From NCBI RefSeq assembly GCF_000524475.1, contig NZ_BAVQ01000090.1, positions 1 to 61,755 of the forward strand: 61,755 nt of DNA, given 5' to 3'. The position numbers and the translations under genes are program-made. This stretch comes from Tomitella biformata AHU 1821 (GTDB lineage: Bacteria > Actinomycetota > Actinomycetes > Mycobacteriales > Mycobacteriaceae). Below the pieces are notes generated by a model. That model did not search any database, was not told the DNA's origin, and saw nothing but the letters and a program-made list of their open reading frames with translations. Shown here piece by piece: positions 1 to 9,168 of this stretch; within the stretch, counting starts at the first letter, position 1, and every line of letters begins with the position of its first letter.

Positions 1-1362
1 CGCTGCCTCTACGACGGCACCATCAACCAACAGCAATTCCAACAATTGGTCTCCGCCACCGATCTTGTCGACGGTTGGCCCAGCGCCCCGCACGTCGACA
101 AACAGATCGCGCAAGAGCTCTGCGACAACGGCGCCGGCTCCACCCGCCGTCTGCGCGACCTCGCGAACCGGGCGATCTTCGCCCATGACCCCGACGCGAT
201 GCGCCGCCGCGCCGAACAGGCCTTGGTCCGGCGCACCGCCACACTCCGCCCCCGGCCCGATGGGATGGCGCATTTTGGGATCACCGCCGCCGCGGAAGAT
301 GGGCAGTTGGCGATGGCCGCGGTCGAAGCACTGATTGCCGCTGCGATCTGCCCCCACGATCCGCGCAAGAAGAACGCCCGCCGCTCCGACGCCGCGATGC
401 AGACGCTCCAAGGCCTCGCGGTCATGTGTCAGTGCGAGCGCGAGGATTGCGCCGCCACCCCATCGGAAGGCGGTATGAGTGATCGGCATGCCCGGATTGT
501 TGTGCACGTGATCTGCCAGGACGAGACCCTCAACGAGGACAGTTCCGGATCGGACGGCGACGGCGATCCGGACGAAGACAATCCAGACGAGGGGCCTGGT
601 GATGACGGTTCGGGCGATGGCGGCCCCAGTCCCGACAGTGACAGTGACAGTGACAGCCCAGTTGATGACCGGCCGGGCGATTCCGGGCCTCGTGAGTCGG
701 AGCGTTCGGGGTTCCTCGACGGCTATGGCGTGATCACGGCCGACCACGTCCGTGCCATCGCGGCACGGCCTGATGCGATTGTCAGGCCGTTGAACCCAAA
801 GCCCGGGCAAACACTGCCCACCCATCAGCCGGGGGATCCGTACCGGTTCTCCGCCGCACTCGACACCTTCATCCGCGCGAGGGACGGCTACTGCGTGTTC
901 CCGGGGTGCAATAAACCAGCGTGGGCGTCGGATCTCGATCATGTTGACGAGTTCAACCACCGCCATCCCGCGGCGGGCGGGCAAACCTGCGCGCGCGATG
1001 CCAACACCAAATGCCGCTACCACCATCTGATCAAAACATTCGGGGAGTGGCTCGACGATCAGTTTGTCGATGCCGAGGGCTTTACCCGGGTCACGGTGAC
1101 CAGCCCGGATGGCATCACGGTCCTTGGCCGCGGCCACAACAACGAGGCCCTGTTCCCAGCGTTGCGGACGGTGCGGTTCCAGAAACCGCCACCACGCGGA
1201 CCCACCACCACACCGGATGATCTCGACTCTGGCGGTCCTGGTCCGCAGCGTTCCCGCACGAGGACGGCGGACAAGCATGCGCGGCGACGTCGTGCACGCG
1301 AGCTCAACCGCCGCCTACGCGAACTTCACGACCTCGGCCCACCAGCCGATGACCGCCGCTGA
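1..1362 (+). CDS. DUF222/HNH endonuclease-family protein (5' truncated)
   Basis: The frame is open from base 1, so the N-terminus lies outside the window; the in-frame TTG at 46 is not a convincing start. The first ~150 residues resemble the helical DUF222 (13E12-type) region found ahead of HNH nucleases in multi-copy actinobacterial proteins. An acidic Asp/Ser/Gly linker (about 520-700, with a Ser-Asp run) leads to a C-terminal HNH domain: zinc-type Cys codons at 892 and 907 (YCVFPGC), the Asp-His core at 937-942 and CRYHH at 1012-1026. DNA cleavage is presumed from the family; the biological role of these paralogues is not established. It converges on the pentapeptide gene with 21 bp between stops. 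Confidence 0.88.
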   Translation, partial: RCLYDGTINQQQFQQLVSATDLVDGWPSAPHVDKQIAQELCDNGAGSTRRLRDLANRAIFAHDPDAMRRRAEQALVRRTATLRPRPDGMAHFGITAAAEDGQLAMAAVEALIAAAICPHDPRKKNARRSDAAMQTLQGLAVMCQCEREDCAATPSEGGMSDRHARIVVHVICQDETLNEDSSGSDGDGDPDEDNPDEGPGDDGSGDGGPSPDSDSDSDSPVDDRPGDSGPRESERSGFLDGYGVITADHVRAIAARPDAIVRPLNPKPGQTLPTHQPGDPYRFSAALDTFIRARDGYCVFPGCNKPAWASDLDHVDEFNHRHPAAGGQTCARDANTKCRYHHLIKTFGEWLDDQFVDAEGFTRVTVTSPDGITVLGRGHNNEALFPALRTVRFQKPPPRGPTTTPDDLDSGGPGPQRSRTRTADKHARRRRARELNRRLRELHDLGPPADDRR

Positions 1363-1383
1363 GCCGGCCGCGGTACGGAGGTT

Positions 1384-2001
1384 CTAGCTCATCTCGACAA
1401 CTAGGCCGTGCGCCGAAGCGTAGGAGATGGCCTGCTCCATCTCGATCTTCACGCCGCGCAGCGAGGCGCTGGTCCACAGGCCCGCATCCACGCGCGCGCC
1501 ACGTAGGTCCGCCTCGTCGAGCTTGAGCCCGCCGGTGCGCGCGCCGGTTAGGTCCGCATTGCGAAGGATCGCCTTGCGCAGGTCGGCGCGCACCAGGTTC
1601 GCCTCGCGCAAGCGGCAGCCGGACAGGTCCACGCCGCGCAGGTCGATCTCGCCGAGGGCGGTCAGCGTGAAGTCCACCTCCACCAGCTTGAGCGGGCGCA
1701 CCCGGGTGTCGCTGAAGACGCTGCCCATGAAGCTCGAATGGGCGAAGACGCTCTGCCACATGCTGGTGTACTCGAAGTGGCAGTTGCGGAATGCGCTGCC
1801 GGAGTGCTCGGAGTCGATGAGGGTGGCGCCGGTGAAATCGCAGCCGTTGAATGTGACGTTCTCGGTGCGCAGGCCGGTCAGCTCGGCATCGCGGAAGCTG
1901 CAGTCCGTATAGGTGCGGCCGCGCCAGGACTCCTGGGTGAAATCCGCGTCAGAGTAGTTCTCGCCGTCGAAGTGCTGGTCGTCAAGATCGGTGCCGGTCA
2001 T
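1384..2001 (-). CDS. Pentapeptide-repeat protein
   Basis: A 205-residue protein made almost entirely of A(D/N)LxX-like five-residue repeats (FTGATL, LRGVDL, LREANL, LRKAIL, LRNADL, LDEADL, LRGARV), which fold as a right-handed quadrilateral beta-helix. Members range from gyrase-protecting DNA mimics (MfpA/Qnr type) to proteins of unknown role, and nothing here decides between them. The ATG at 2001 (MTGTDLDD) was chosen because repeats begin soon after it; the frame stays open to 2133, but that stretch lacks repeats and overlaps the divergent methyltransferase start. It has no clear Shine-Dalgarno sequence. The 130-bp divergent region to the methyltransferase probably holds both promoters. Confidence 0.82.
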   Translation of the reverse strand: MTGTDLDDQHFDGENYSDADFTQESWRGRTYTDCSFRDAELTGLRTENVTFNGCDFTGATLIDSEHSGSAFRNCHFEYTSMWQSVFAHSSFMGSVFSDTRVRPLKLVEVDFTLTALGEIDLRGVDLSGCRLREANLVRADLRKAILRNADLTGARTGGLKLDEADLRGARVDAGLWTSASLRGVKIEMEQAISYASAHGLVVEMS

Positions 2002-2131
2002 GACGACCAGTGTGCCTTGGACCCGGACCCCGGCTTGGCGCCCAGTGGGTGTGGGCCGCGAATCGGTGTCTGATCTTTTCCGGATCGGCAATCCATGGCA
2101 GCGGGAGTGCTGGTGTGAAACTCTGGACGGC

Positions 2132-2797
2132 ATGGCGAAACACCGAGCAGACGAGCGCGCGCCGGACCACGGACATGACCACGCGCCGCCGCCCGAGGAG
2201 ACAGGGCCGGAGTATTGGGACGAGCGCTACCGCGAGCACCACGCGATGTGGAGCGGAAACCCGAACGCCCAGCTCGAGATCGAGGCCTCGAAGCTGGCTC
2301 CGGGCCGGGCCCTCGAGGTCGGCGCGGGGGAGGGGGCCGACGCGATTTGGCTGGCCGACCACGGTTGGACGGTGACGGCCGTCGACATCTCGCAGGTGGC
2401 CCTCGACCGCGCGCGGGGGCATGCCGGGGATCGGGCCATCACGTGGTTGCAGGCGGATCTGCTTGAGTGGACGCCGCCGGTGGAGGGCTTCGACCTGGTC
2501 AGCGCCCAATACTTCCACCTGGAGGAGCCGGACTTCACGCGCGCGATGATGACGCTGGCGTCTGCGGTGGCGCGGGGCGGCACGCTACTCGTTGCGGGAC
2601 ACGCGCCCGTGCACCTGGACTTCGGCGACCATCGGCACGGCATGCTGCTGACACCGGCGGAGATCCGGGCGGTGCTCGCCGAGGCGCCGGGCGAGTGGGA
2701 GACCATCACAGCGGAGACGCGCACCCGGCCAGCAGTCGAGCACCCGTCGGGCCAGACGGAACTGACGGACGCCGTGGTGGTGATCAAGCGACACTAG
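2132..2797 (+). CDS. Class I SAM-dependent methyltransferase
   Basis: A 221-residue cytoplasmic methyltransferase. Motif I is clear (LEVGAGEGADAIWLADHGW), followed by VDIS at the end of strand beta2 and a DLL...F motif (LQADLLEW, FDLVSAQYF). The YWDERYREHHAMWSGNPN opening is typical of small thiopurine/TehB-like methyltransferases that act on small molecules; the substrate cannot be read from sequence. The N-terminus is His/Asp rich (DHGHDHAPPP). ATG 2132 is preferred over the upstream in-frame GTG 1991, which would extend into the pentapeptide gene. Its TAG stop lies inside the first copy of a 17-bp tandem repeat. Confidence 0.85.
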   Translation: MAKHRADERAPDHGHDHAPPPEETGPEYWDERYREHHAMWSGNPNAQLEIEASKLAPGRALEVGAGEGADAIWLADHGWTVTAVDISQVALDRARGHAGDRAITWLQADLLEWTPPVEGFDLVSAQYFHLEEPDFTRAMMTLASAVARGGTLLVAGHAPVHLDFGDHRHGMLLTPAEIRAVLAEAPGEWETITAETRTRPAVEHPSGQTELTDAVVVIKRH

Positions 2798-2844
2798 AAC
2801 TCCGACGACCCTAGAACTCCGACGACCCTAGAGCTCCGACGACG
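2794..2844. repeat. Three tandem copies of a 17-bp unit
   Basis: Copies at 2794-2810, 2811-2827 and 2828-2844 share the unit CTAGAACTCCGACGACC; the third differs at two bases. The array fills the gap between the methyltransferase stop (inside copy 1) and the cobF stop at 2852, so changes in copy number would alter neither protein. Each unit carries the CTAG tetranucleotide. Confidence 0.9.
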
Positions 2845-2851
2845 CTGGGGC

Positions 2852-3604
2852 TCAGGCGCGGCGGATCAGGTAGGTGTCCATGACCCAGCCGCGGGCGCTG
2901 GCGGCGCGCTCGCGGGCCGCGTGGATATCCTCGAGCACCTTCGACAGTCGTCCGGCGACGAGCTCCTCGTCCGGCGTCCCGAGGTTCGCGCCCCAATAGA
3001 TATCCCAGTCGCCGGGCAGGGCTGCGGCGGCAAGGTCCTTGTCCAGCATGACAACGATGTTGTCCGCCCCGGCCGCGACATCACGGGCCAGCCCTCGCCC
3101 GGTGGTGATCGTGATCGGACCGCCAATGCGATTGAGCACCAGTCGATGTCGAGCTGCGAGGAGTTGCACGCTGCTCACGCCCGGCAGCACCTCATACTCT
3201 AGTTCCAGGTTGCCGCGCGTGCGGATGCGCTCGACGACTCGGATGGTGGAGTCGTACAGGCTCGGATCGCCCCAGACGAGGAATGCGCATGTGCCGCCCT
3301 CGGGGACCTCCGCGGCGATCACGGACTCGTAGGCGGCGGCGCGGGCCTCGTGCCAATCCCGCACAGCCGCACCGTAATCCGTCGGGTCGCGGTCCCGCTC
3401 GGGATCAGGCACCTTGATCACGCGGTAGTCGGTGGCGGCTCGATGGCGTCGCAGGATGGCCTTGCGCAGGGTCTCCAGGTCGTCGACGCCTCTATTCTTC
3501 GCGGCCACCAGGAACACGTCGGCGTCATTGATCGCGGCGACGGCCTCGACCGTGAGCTGGTCCAGCCCGCCGGCCCCAATGCCGATCAGCAACGCGCGTC
3601 GCAT
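2852..3604 (-). CDS. cobF: Precorrin-6A synthase (deacetylating), CobF
   Basis: A 250-residue SAM-dependent tetrapyrrole methylase of the aerobic cobalamin pathway; it methylates C-1 of precorrin-5 with loss of acetate, giving precorrin-6A. Visible landmarks are the N-terminal GIGAGGLDQLT loop, GDPSLYDSTIRV in the middle and PGVSSVQLLAARHRLVLNRIG, all typical of CobF. The ATG start shares one base with the cobN stop (TGATG), so the two are translationally coupled and share the cobN riboswitch leader. The length is normal for the family. The 3' end abuts the 17-bp repeat array. Confidence 0.96.
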   Translation of the reverse strand: MRRALLIGIGAGGLDQLTVEAVAAINDADVFLVAAKNRGVDDLETLRKAILRRHRAATDYRVIKVPDPERDRDPTDYGAAVRDWHEARAAAYESVIAAEVPEGGTCAFLVWGDPSLYDSTIRVVERIRTRGNLELEYEVLPGVSSVQLLAARHRLVLNRIGGPITITTGRGLARDVAAGADNIVVMLDKDLAAAALPGDWDIYWGANLGTPDEELVAGRLSKVLEDIHAARERAASARGWVMDTYLIRRA

Positions 3605-6600
3605 CAGCCGCGGTCCTCCAGATCGCCCTCGACGTCGAGGTACGCCTGGCGCATGTCGGCCAAGGTGTTCGGGTCGGGCTCGGCCCAGAGCCCGCGGTCG
3701 GCGGCCTCGGTGAGCCGCTCGATGATCCCTCGGAGGGCCCAGGGGTTGGCGTCGCGCAGGAAATCCTGGTTGACCTGGTCTAGGGCGTAGGTCTGGGCGA
3801 GGGACTCGTACATCCAGTCGTGTACCACGCCTGTGGTGGCGTCGTAGCCGAAGAGGTAGTCGACGGTCGCGGACATCTCGAACGCGCCCTTATATCCGTG
3901 CCGGCGCATCGCCTCGAGCCAGCGCGGGTTGACCACGCGGGAGCGGAAGACCCGGGCGGTCTCCTCGGCGAGCGAGCGGGTGCGGATCGCGTCGGGCACG
4001 GTGGAGTCGCCGATATAGGAGCGCGGGGCGCGGCCGGTGAGCGCGCGGACGGTGGCGATCATGCCGCCGTGGTACTGGAAGTAGTCGTCGGAGTCGGCGA
4101 TGTCGTGCTCGCGGGTGTCGGTGTTCTTCGCGGCCACGGCGATGCGCTTGTAGTTCGAGGCCATGTCCTCGGCGGCCGGCTCTCCGTGCAGGTCGCGGCC
4201 GTAGGCGAAGCCGCCCCAGGAGGTGTAGACCTCGGCGAGGTCGCCGTCGTCGCGCCAGTTGCCGGACTCGATCAGCGGCAGGATGCCCGCGCCGTACGCG
4301 CCCGGCTTGGAGCCGAAGATCCTTGTGCGGGCGCGTCTTTCATCGCCGTGCTCGGCGATATCGCGCTCGGCGTGGGCCTTGATGAAGTTCATCTCGCCGG
4401 GCTCGTCGAGCGTCGCGACCATCTCGAAGGCGTCGTCGAGCATGCCGATCACGTGCGGGAACGCGTCGCGGAAGAACCCCGAGATGCGGACGGTGACGTC
4501 GATGCGCGGTCGGCCGAGCTCCTTGAGGTCGATGACCGCCAGATCCGTGATCCGGCGGGACTCGGCGTCCCAGCGGGGCCGAACGCCGATGAGGGCTAGG
4601 ACCTCTGCGATATCGTCGCCCGCGGTGCGCATGGCGGAGGTGCCCCACACCGAGAGCCCGACGGACGGCGGGTACTCCCCGGTCTCGGACTTATAGCGCT
4701 CGAGGAGGGAGTCGGCCATTGCCGCGCCGGTCTCGTAGGCGAGCTGGCTGGGGACGGCCTTCGGGTCGACGGTGTAGAAGTTACGGCCGGTGGGCAGCAC
4801 GTTGACCAGGCCGCGCAGCGGGGAGCCGGACGGGCCGGCGGGGATGTAGCCGCCGTCGAGCGCGTGCAGGATGGCGGTCATCTCGTTGGTGGTCGCCGCC
4901 AGGCGCGGCACGATCTGCTCGGCCGCGAACTCGAGGATCTCGGTGACCGGAGCATCCTCGCGCCCAAGGGTTTCCAGCACGACGACGGGCGCCTCCGCGG
5001 CGGCCCAACCGGCGTCCTCCATCGCGATGACCAGCGTGCGGGCGGTCTTCTCGGCGGCGTCGGTGGCCTTGGAATCAGCCCCCTCCGCCAGACCGAGGGC
5101 GGTCCGCAGGCCCGGCAGCGCGTGGGACTTGCCGCCCCAGATCTGCGCGGCGCGGAGCATGGAGACGACCAGGTTGATGCGGCCCTCGCGGTCGGGGGCC
5201 TCGCCGAGGATATGCAGGCCGTCGCGGATCTGCGCATCCTTGATCTCGCACAGCCAGCCGTCGACGTCCAGGAGGAATTCGTCGAAGACCTCCTCGTCGG
5301 GCCGGTTCTCGAGGCCCAAGTCGCGGTCGAGCTTCGCGGCCTCCATGAGCGTCCAGATCTGCGCGCGGATGGCCGGTAGTTTCGACGGGTCCATCGCGGA
5401 GATGTTCGCGTGCTCGTCGAGCAGTTGCTCCAGGCGCGCGATGTCGCCGTAGGACTCGGCGCGGGCCATGGGCGGGATGAGGTGATCGATGATGATCGCG
5501 TGCGCGCGCCGCTTGGCCTGCGCGCCCTCGCCGGGGTCGTTGACCAGGAACGGATAGATCAGCGGCAGGTTGCCGATCGCGGCGTCGGTGCCGCACGACG
5601 CCGACAGCCCCGCGTTCTTGCCGGGCAACCACTCAAGCGAGCCGTGCTTGCCCAGGTGCACGACGGCGTGCGCGCCGAACTCGTTCTCCACCCAGCGGTA
5701 GGCGGCCAGATAGTGGTGCGAGGGCGGCATATCGGGGCTGTGGTAGATCGCCACCGGGTTCTCGCCGAACCCGCGCGGCGGTTGGATCATGATGACGACG
5801 TTGCCAGCCTGCAGGGTCGCGAGGACGATCGCTCCGTCGGCATCCACAAACAGCTCGCCGACGCCGTCGCCCCACGTCTCGCGCATCGCGTCGGTTAGCT
5901 CGGTGGGCAGGTGCTTGGTCCACTCCCGATACTGCTCGGGGCTCACCCGCACGGGATTGCCAGCGAGGTCCTCGGCGGTAAGCCACTCCTCGTCCTGGCC
6001 GCCCGCGGCGATCAGCGAGTGGATCAGGAGGTTCCCTTCCTCGGCATCGTCGCCGCTGGGATCCATTGAGAGCCAGGGCCGCTCGTCGGGTGAGCCCAGG
6101 TTGTATCCCGCGTCGTGCATGGCGCGCAGCAGGCGCACCGCGGAGACGGGGGTGTCCAGGCCGACGGCGTTGCCTACGCGGGAGTGTTTCGTCGGGTACG
6201 CGGAGAGCACTATCGCGACCTTGCGCTCCGCCGGCGGGACGTGCCGCAGGACCGCGTGGCCGACGGCGATGCCCGCGACGCGGCGGCAACGCTCCGGGTC
6301 GGTGACGTAGTGGGGCAGGCCGTCGCGGTCGAACTCCTTGAACGAGAAGGCGGTGGTGATGATGCGGCCGTCGAACTCGGGGACCGCGATCTGGCTGGCG
6401 GAGTCCATGGGCGAGACGCCCTCGTCGGAGCCGGCCCAAGTGTCTCGGTCCCAGGTCAGGCACAGCGCCTGCAGGATGGGGATGTCCAGCTCGGCGAGCG
6501 CCGCCACATCCCAGGACTCGTCGTCGCCGCCGGCGCTGGCCTGCGCGGGCTTGGTGCCGCCGGCCGCGAGCACGGTGACCACGAGGGCGTCCAGGGTGGA

Positions 6601-7203
6601 CAGTTCGGCCAGCAGATCGGCTGGCGCGCCGCGCAGCGAGGAGCAGAAAATCGGGATGCCGACGGCTTTGCCGGTCTCATCGACGGCGTCGGCCAGGTCC
6701 TGGGCGAAGCCGCTGTTGCCGCTGGCGTGGTGGGCGCGGTAGTAGAGGATCCCGACCTTGGGGAGTGTGCTGTCCGCGCGGGAGATCCCCCAGGTGGGCA
6801 GCTCGGCAGGCGGCTCGAACACGTCGCCCGTCATCAGCAGCGTGTCGGACAGGAAGCCGTGCAGTTGCGCCAGGTTCTCGGGGCCGCCGAACGCCAGGTA
6901 GTGGTGCGTCTGCGCGGCGGTGCCGACGGGGACTGTGGAGTGGCCCATCAGCTCGGCGTCGGGGGTCTGCTCGCCGCCGAGCACCACCACGGGGGCGGTC
7001 CCGGCGAGGACCTGGTCGAGGCCGTCCTGCCAGGAGCGGGCGGAGCCGAGGATCCGGACGATCACCACGTCCGCGCCGTCGAGCAGCCTGGTCAGCCCTG
7101 TGGCGTCGAGGCGGGTGGGGTTGCCGAGCGCGAAGTCGGCCCCAGACGCCCGGGCAGACAGCAAATCCGTGTCGGACGTCGACAAAAGCACAATTCGAGT
7201 CAT
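3604..7203 (-). CDS. cobN: Cobaltochelatase subunit CobN
   Basis: A 1199-residue large chelatase subunit (CobN/BchH/ChlH family) that binds hydrogenobyrinic acid a,c-diamide and inserts cobalt with energy from an AAA+ partner. Conserved blocks such as HLGKHGSLEWLPGKNAGLSASCG, YPFLVNDPGEGAQAKRR and the C-terminal GYKGAFEMSATVDYLFGYDA are present. Its AAA/vWA partner is probably the ChlI-ChlD fusion at 17770. A good Shine-Dalgarno (GGGAG) precedes the ATG at 7203, and a cobalamin riboswitch occupies the leader upstream. cobF follows with a 1-nt overlap. Confidence 0.97.
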   Translation of the reverse strand: MTRIVLLSTSDTDLLSARASGADFALGNPTRLDATGLTRLLDGADVVIVRILGSARSWQDGLDQVLAGTAPVVVLGGEQTPDAELMGHSTVPVGTAAQTHHYLAFGGPENLAQLHGFLSDTLLMTGDVFEPPAELPTWGISRADSTLPKVGILYYRAHHASGNSGFAQDLADAVDETGKAVGIPIFCSSLRGAPADLLAELSTLDALVVTVLAAGGTKPAQASAGGDDESWDVAALAELDIPILQALCLTWDRDTWAGSDEGVSPMDSASQIAVPEFDGRIITTAFSFKEFDRDGLPHYVTDPERCRRVAGIAVGHAVLRHVPPAERKVAIVLSAYPTKHSRVGNAVGLDTPVSAVRLLRAMHDAGYNLGSPDERPWLSMDPSGDDAEEGNLLIHSLIAAGGQDEEWLTAEDLAGNPVRVSPEQYREWTKHLPTELTDAMRETWGDGVGELFVDADGAIVLATLQAGNVVIMIQPPRGFGENPVAIYHSPDMPPSHHYLAAYRWVENEFGAHAVVHLGKHGSLEWLPGKNAGLSASCGTDAAIGNLPLIYPFLVNDPGEGAQAKRRAHAIIIDHLIPPMARAESYGDIARLEQLLDEHANISAMDPSKLPAIRAQIWTLMEAAKLDRDLGLENRPDEEVFDEFLLDVDGWLCEIKDAQIRDGLHILGEAPDREGRINLVVSMLRAAQIWGGKSHALPGLRTALGLAEGADSKATDAAEKTARTLVIAMEDAGWAAAEAPVVVLETLGREDAPVTEILEFAAEQIVPRLAATTNEMTAILHALDGGYIPAGPSGSPLRGLVNVLPTGRNFYTVDPKAVPSQLAYETGAAMADSLLERYKSETGEYPPSVGLSVWGTSAMRTAGDDIAEVLALIGVRPRWDAESRRITDLAVIDLKELGRPRIDVTVRISGFFRDAFPHVIGMLDDAFEMVATLDEPGEMNFIKAHAERDIAEHGDERRARTRIFGSKPGAYGAGILPLIESGNWRDDGDLAEVYTSWGGFAYGRDLHGEPAAEDMASNYKRIAVAAKNTDTREHDIADSDDYFQYHGGMIATVRALTGRAPRSYIGDSTVPDAIRTRSLAEETARVFRSRVVNPRWLEAMRRHGYKGAFEMSATVDYLFGYDATTGVVHDWMYESLAQTYALDQVNQDFLRDANPWALRGIIERLTEAADRGLWAEPDPNTLADMRQAYLDVEGDLEDRG

Positions 7204-7227
7204 GTCTCTCCCAAAACCCTCGTGGAT

Positions 7228-7415
7228 ATGACAGTCGCGGTCGGTCTCCTGGCTTACGGATCAACGCTGGTCAGACGGCCTTCCCGGGCTTGCGCCCAGT
7301 GGCCCCCTCGGCAAGATCTGCCTCGGGAAAGTCTGCTCAACTACTCGTTTACAGTGGCGAGGGCCGCGCCGGTTTCACACCGGCTTCCCGTTAACCACGA
7401 CTGGCTAGAGGGTAG
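7228..7415 (-). promoter_or_regulatory. Cobalamin riboswitch upstream of cobN
   Basis: On the minus strand the leader contains, in order, the GGGAAGCCGGTGTGAAACCGG element (7371-7389 region), GCCCTCGCCACTGT (about 7351-7364), CACTGG...GCCCGGGAAGGC, and a B12 box AGCCAGGAGACCGACC at 7254-7239. This is the class I AdoCbl aptamer order. The B12 box ends about 35 nt before the cobN start codon, so control could be at translation initiation. The ends given are approximate. Confidence 0.95.
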
Positions 7416-7451
7416 CTGACGCCCATTTCCGGCTGTGCCAGTATGTGCCGG
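7416..7451 (+). promoter_or_regulatory. Putative cobG promoter, overlapping a divergent cobN -10 element
   Basis: CTGACG at 7416-7421 and CAGTAT at 7439-7444 with a 17-bp spacer form a reasonable sigma-70-type promoter whose start site would fall at or near the GTG at 7451. The same bases read on the minus strand as CATACT (7445-7440), a good -10 for cobN that would start just upstream of the riboswitch. The assignment is inference from motif spacing. Confidence 0.4.
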
Positions 7452-8515
7452 TGCCATCCTCGATCCTCGATCTTCCATCCCCCGACCGCTGCCCCGGCGC
7501 GCTGCGGCCGCACGCCGCGGCCGACGGCGCGCTGGTCCGCCTGAGGCTGCCCGGCGGGCAGATTTCGGCGACGGCGCTGACGGCGCTGGGGACGCTGTCC
7601 GGCGAGTTCGGCGACGGCGACGTGCACCTCACTTCCCGAGGTAACCTGCAGATCAGAGGGCTTTCAGACCCGCTGCCCGAGGCCTTCATCGCGGGGCTCG
7701 TCGAGACTGGGTTGCTGCCGTCCCCAACGCACGAGCGGGCACGCAACATCGTGGCCTCACCGCTGAGTGGTATCGCGGGCGGGCGCGCGGACATTCGGTC
7801 GCTGGTCCCAGAGCTAGACCGGCTGCTGTGCGCGGATCCAGGCCTCGAGGGGCTCTCGGGCCGGTTCCTGTTCGGCGTGGACGACGGCCGCGGAGACCTC
7901 TCCGGTCTGCGTCCCGACGTGTGGGCCCGCTTCGAGGATGGCGGCTCGGCGCGGCTCGGCGTCGGCGCGTTCGCGGGCCCCCTCGTGGCGGCGGGCGATG
8001 TCCCCGTCGGGATGCTGGATCTCGCCCGCGCATTCCTCGCCACCGCGGGGGGCGTGTGGAACACGCGGAAGCTGCCCGACGGCGGCCGCGGGTTGCTCTC
8101 GTCGCCTGAGCCGGACGCGCCGCCGCAGTCGGAGCCGATGCGCTACGGGCTCCTCGATGGGGCGGCCTCCGTATTGGCTCCGTTGGGTGTGCTTGGGCCG
8201 CAACAGATCTCCGCGCTCGGAGGCGGCAGTGACGTAGTGGTGACACCCTGGCGCGGGCTGGTCCTGGCCGGCGTCACCGACCTGGCCCCGTTGGCGGCCG
8301 TCGGGCTTGCGGTGACCGCCGACTCGGCGTGGGCCAGGGTCACGGCCTGCGTCGGCGCACCGGGCTGCGCGAAATCTGCCGGGGACACCCGGGTCGTAGC
8401 TCGAAAGCTCGCGGCTGCCGGAGCGCCGCATCCAGTCCATGTCATCGGGTGCGAGCGATCTTGCGGCGCACCGACTTTCGACCACGATCGTGTTCTTGTC
8501 AGGAGTATGCAGTGA
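7445..8515 (+). CDS. cobG: Precorrin-3B synthase, CobG
   Basis: A 356-residue siroheme/[4Fe-4S] sulfite-reductase-like monooxygenase that converts precorrin-3A to precorrin-3B, the O2-dependent step that defines the aerobic pathway. The N-terminal ferredoxin-like half contains LTSRGNLQIRGL, and the cluster ligands are visible as ACVGAPGCAKS and GCERSCGAP near the C-terminus. Start candidates are GTG 7445 and GTG 7451; the second would fit a leaderless transcript. The 3' end overlaps cobH by GTGA. No riboswitch precedes this unit. Confidence 0.95.
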   Translation: MPVPSSILDLPSPDRCPGALRPHAAADGALVRLRLPGGQISATALTALGTLSGEFGDGDVHLTSRGNLQIRGLSDPLPEAFIAGLVETGLLPSPTHERARNIVASPLSGIAGGRADIRSLVPELDRLLCADPGLEGLSGRFLFGVDDGRGDLSGLRPDVWARFEDGGSARLGVGAFAGPLVAAGDVPVGMLDLARAFLATAGGVWNTRKLPDGGRGLLSSPEPDAPPQSEPMRYGLLDGAASVLAPLGVLGPQQISALGGGSDVVVTPWRGLVLAGVTDLAPLAAVGLAVTADSAWARVTACVGAPGCAKSAGDTRVVARKLAAAGAPHPVHVIGCERSCGAPTFDHDRVLVRSMQ

Positions 8516-9168
8516 ACCACATCATCAGCGCGCCGCCGCGCCGCTACGAGTACGAGACGGACGGGGCGGCCATCTACGTCGCGTCCTTCGCGACGATCCG
8601 CGCGGAGGCCGACCTATCCGTGATCCCCGCGGAGGCGGAGAAGGTGGCGGTGCGGATGGTGCACGCCTGCGGGCAGGTCGACCTCACACGGGACCTCGTC
8701 ATCCATCCCCAGCTCGTCTCCTCCGCGCGGGCCGCGCTGCAGGCCGGCGCGCCGATCTTCACCGACGCGAACATGGTGGCCTCCGGCGTCACTCGGAAGC
8801 GTCTGCCCGCGGACAACGACGTGATCTGCATGCTCCGCGATGAGCGGGTGCTCGGGCTCGCGGAGCGTTGGGGCACAACGCGTTCCGCCGCCGCCGTCTC
8901 CCTGTGGGGTGATCGACTCGAGGGCGCCATCGTCTCGATCGGCAACGCGCCCACGGCCCTGTTCCACCTGCTCGAGCTCATCGACGCGGGCGGCCCCCGC
9001 CCCGCCGCGATCATCGGCGTGCCCGTCGGGTTCATCGGGGCGGCGGAGTCCAAAGACGCCCTGGCCGCCCACGGGCTCGGCATCCCATTTCTAACCGTGC
9101 GTGGCCGCCGCGGCGGCTCCGCAATGGCGTCCTCGGCCATCAACTCGATTGCGCAGGAGCAGGAATGA
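8512..9168 (+). CDS. cobH: Precorrin-8X methylmutase, CobH
   Basis: A 218-residue isomerase that moves the methyl group from C-11 to C-12 of precorrin-8X, giving hydrogenobyrinic acid. The catalytic His is His51 in VRMVHACGQVD; DANMVASGV and GVPVGFIGAAESK are also family hallmarks. The start is GTG 8512, overlapping the cobG stop (GTGA) with AGGAG at 8501-8505 as Shine-Dalgarno; the open frame further upstream is cobG shadow. It overlaps cobIJ by ATGA. Confidence 0.96.
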   Translation: MNHIISAPPRRYEYETDGAAIYVASFATIRAEADLSVIPAEAEKVAVRMVHACGQVDLTRDLVIHPQLVSSARAALQAGAPIFTDANMVASGVTRKRLPADNDVICMLRDERVLGLAERWGTTRSAAAVSLWGDRLEGAIVSIGNAPTALFHLLELIDAGGPRPAAIIGVPVGFIGAAESKDALAAHGLGIPFLTVRGRRGGSAMASSAINSIAQEQE

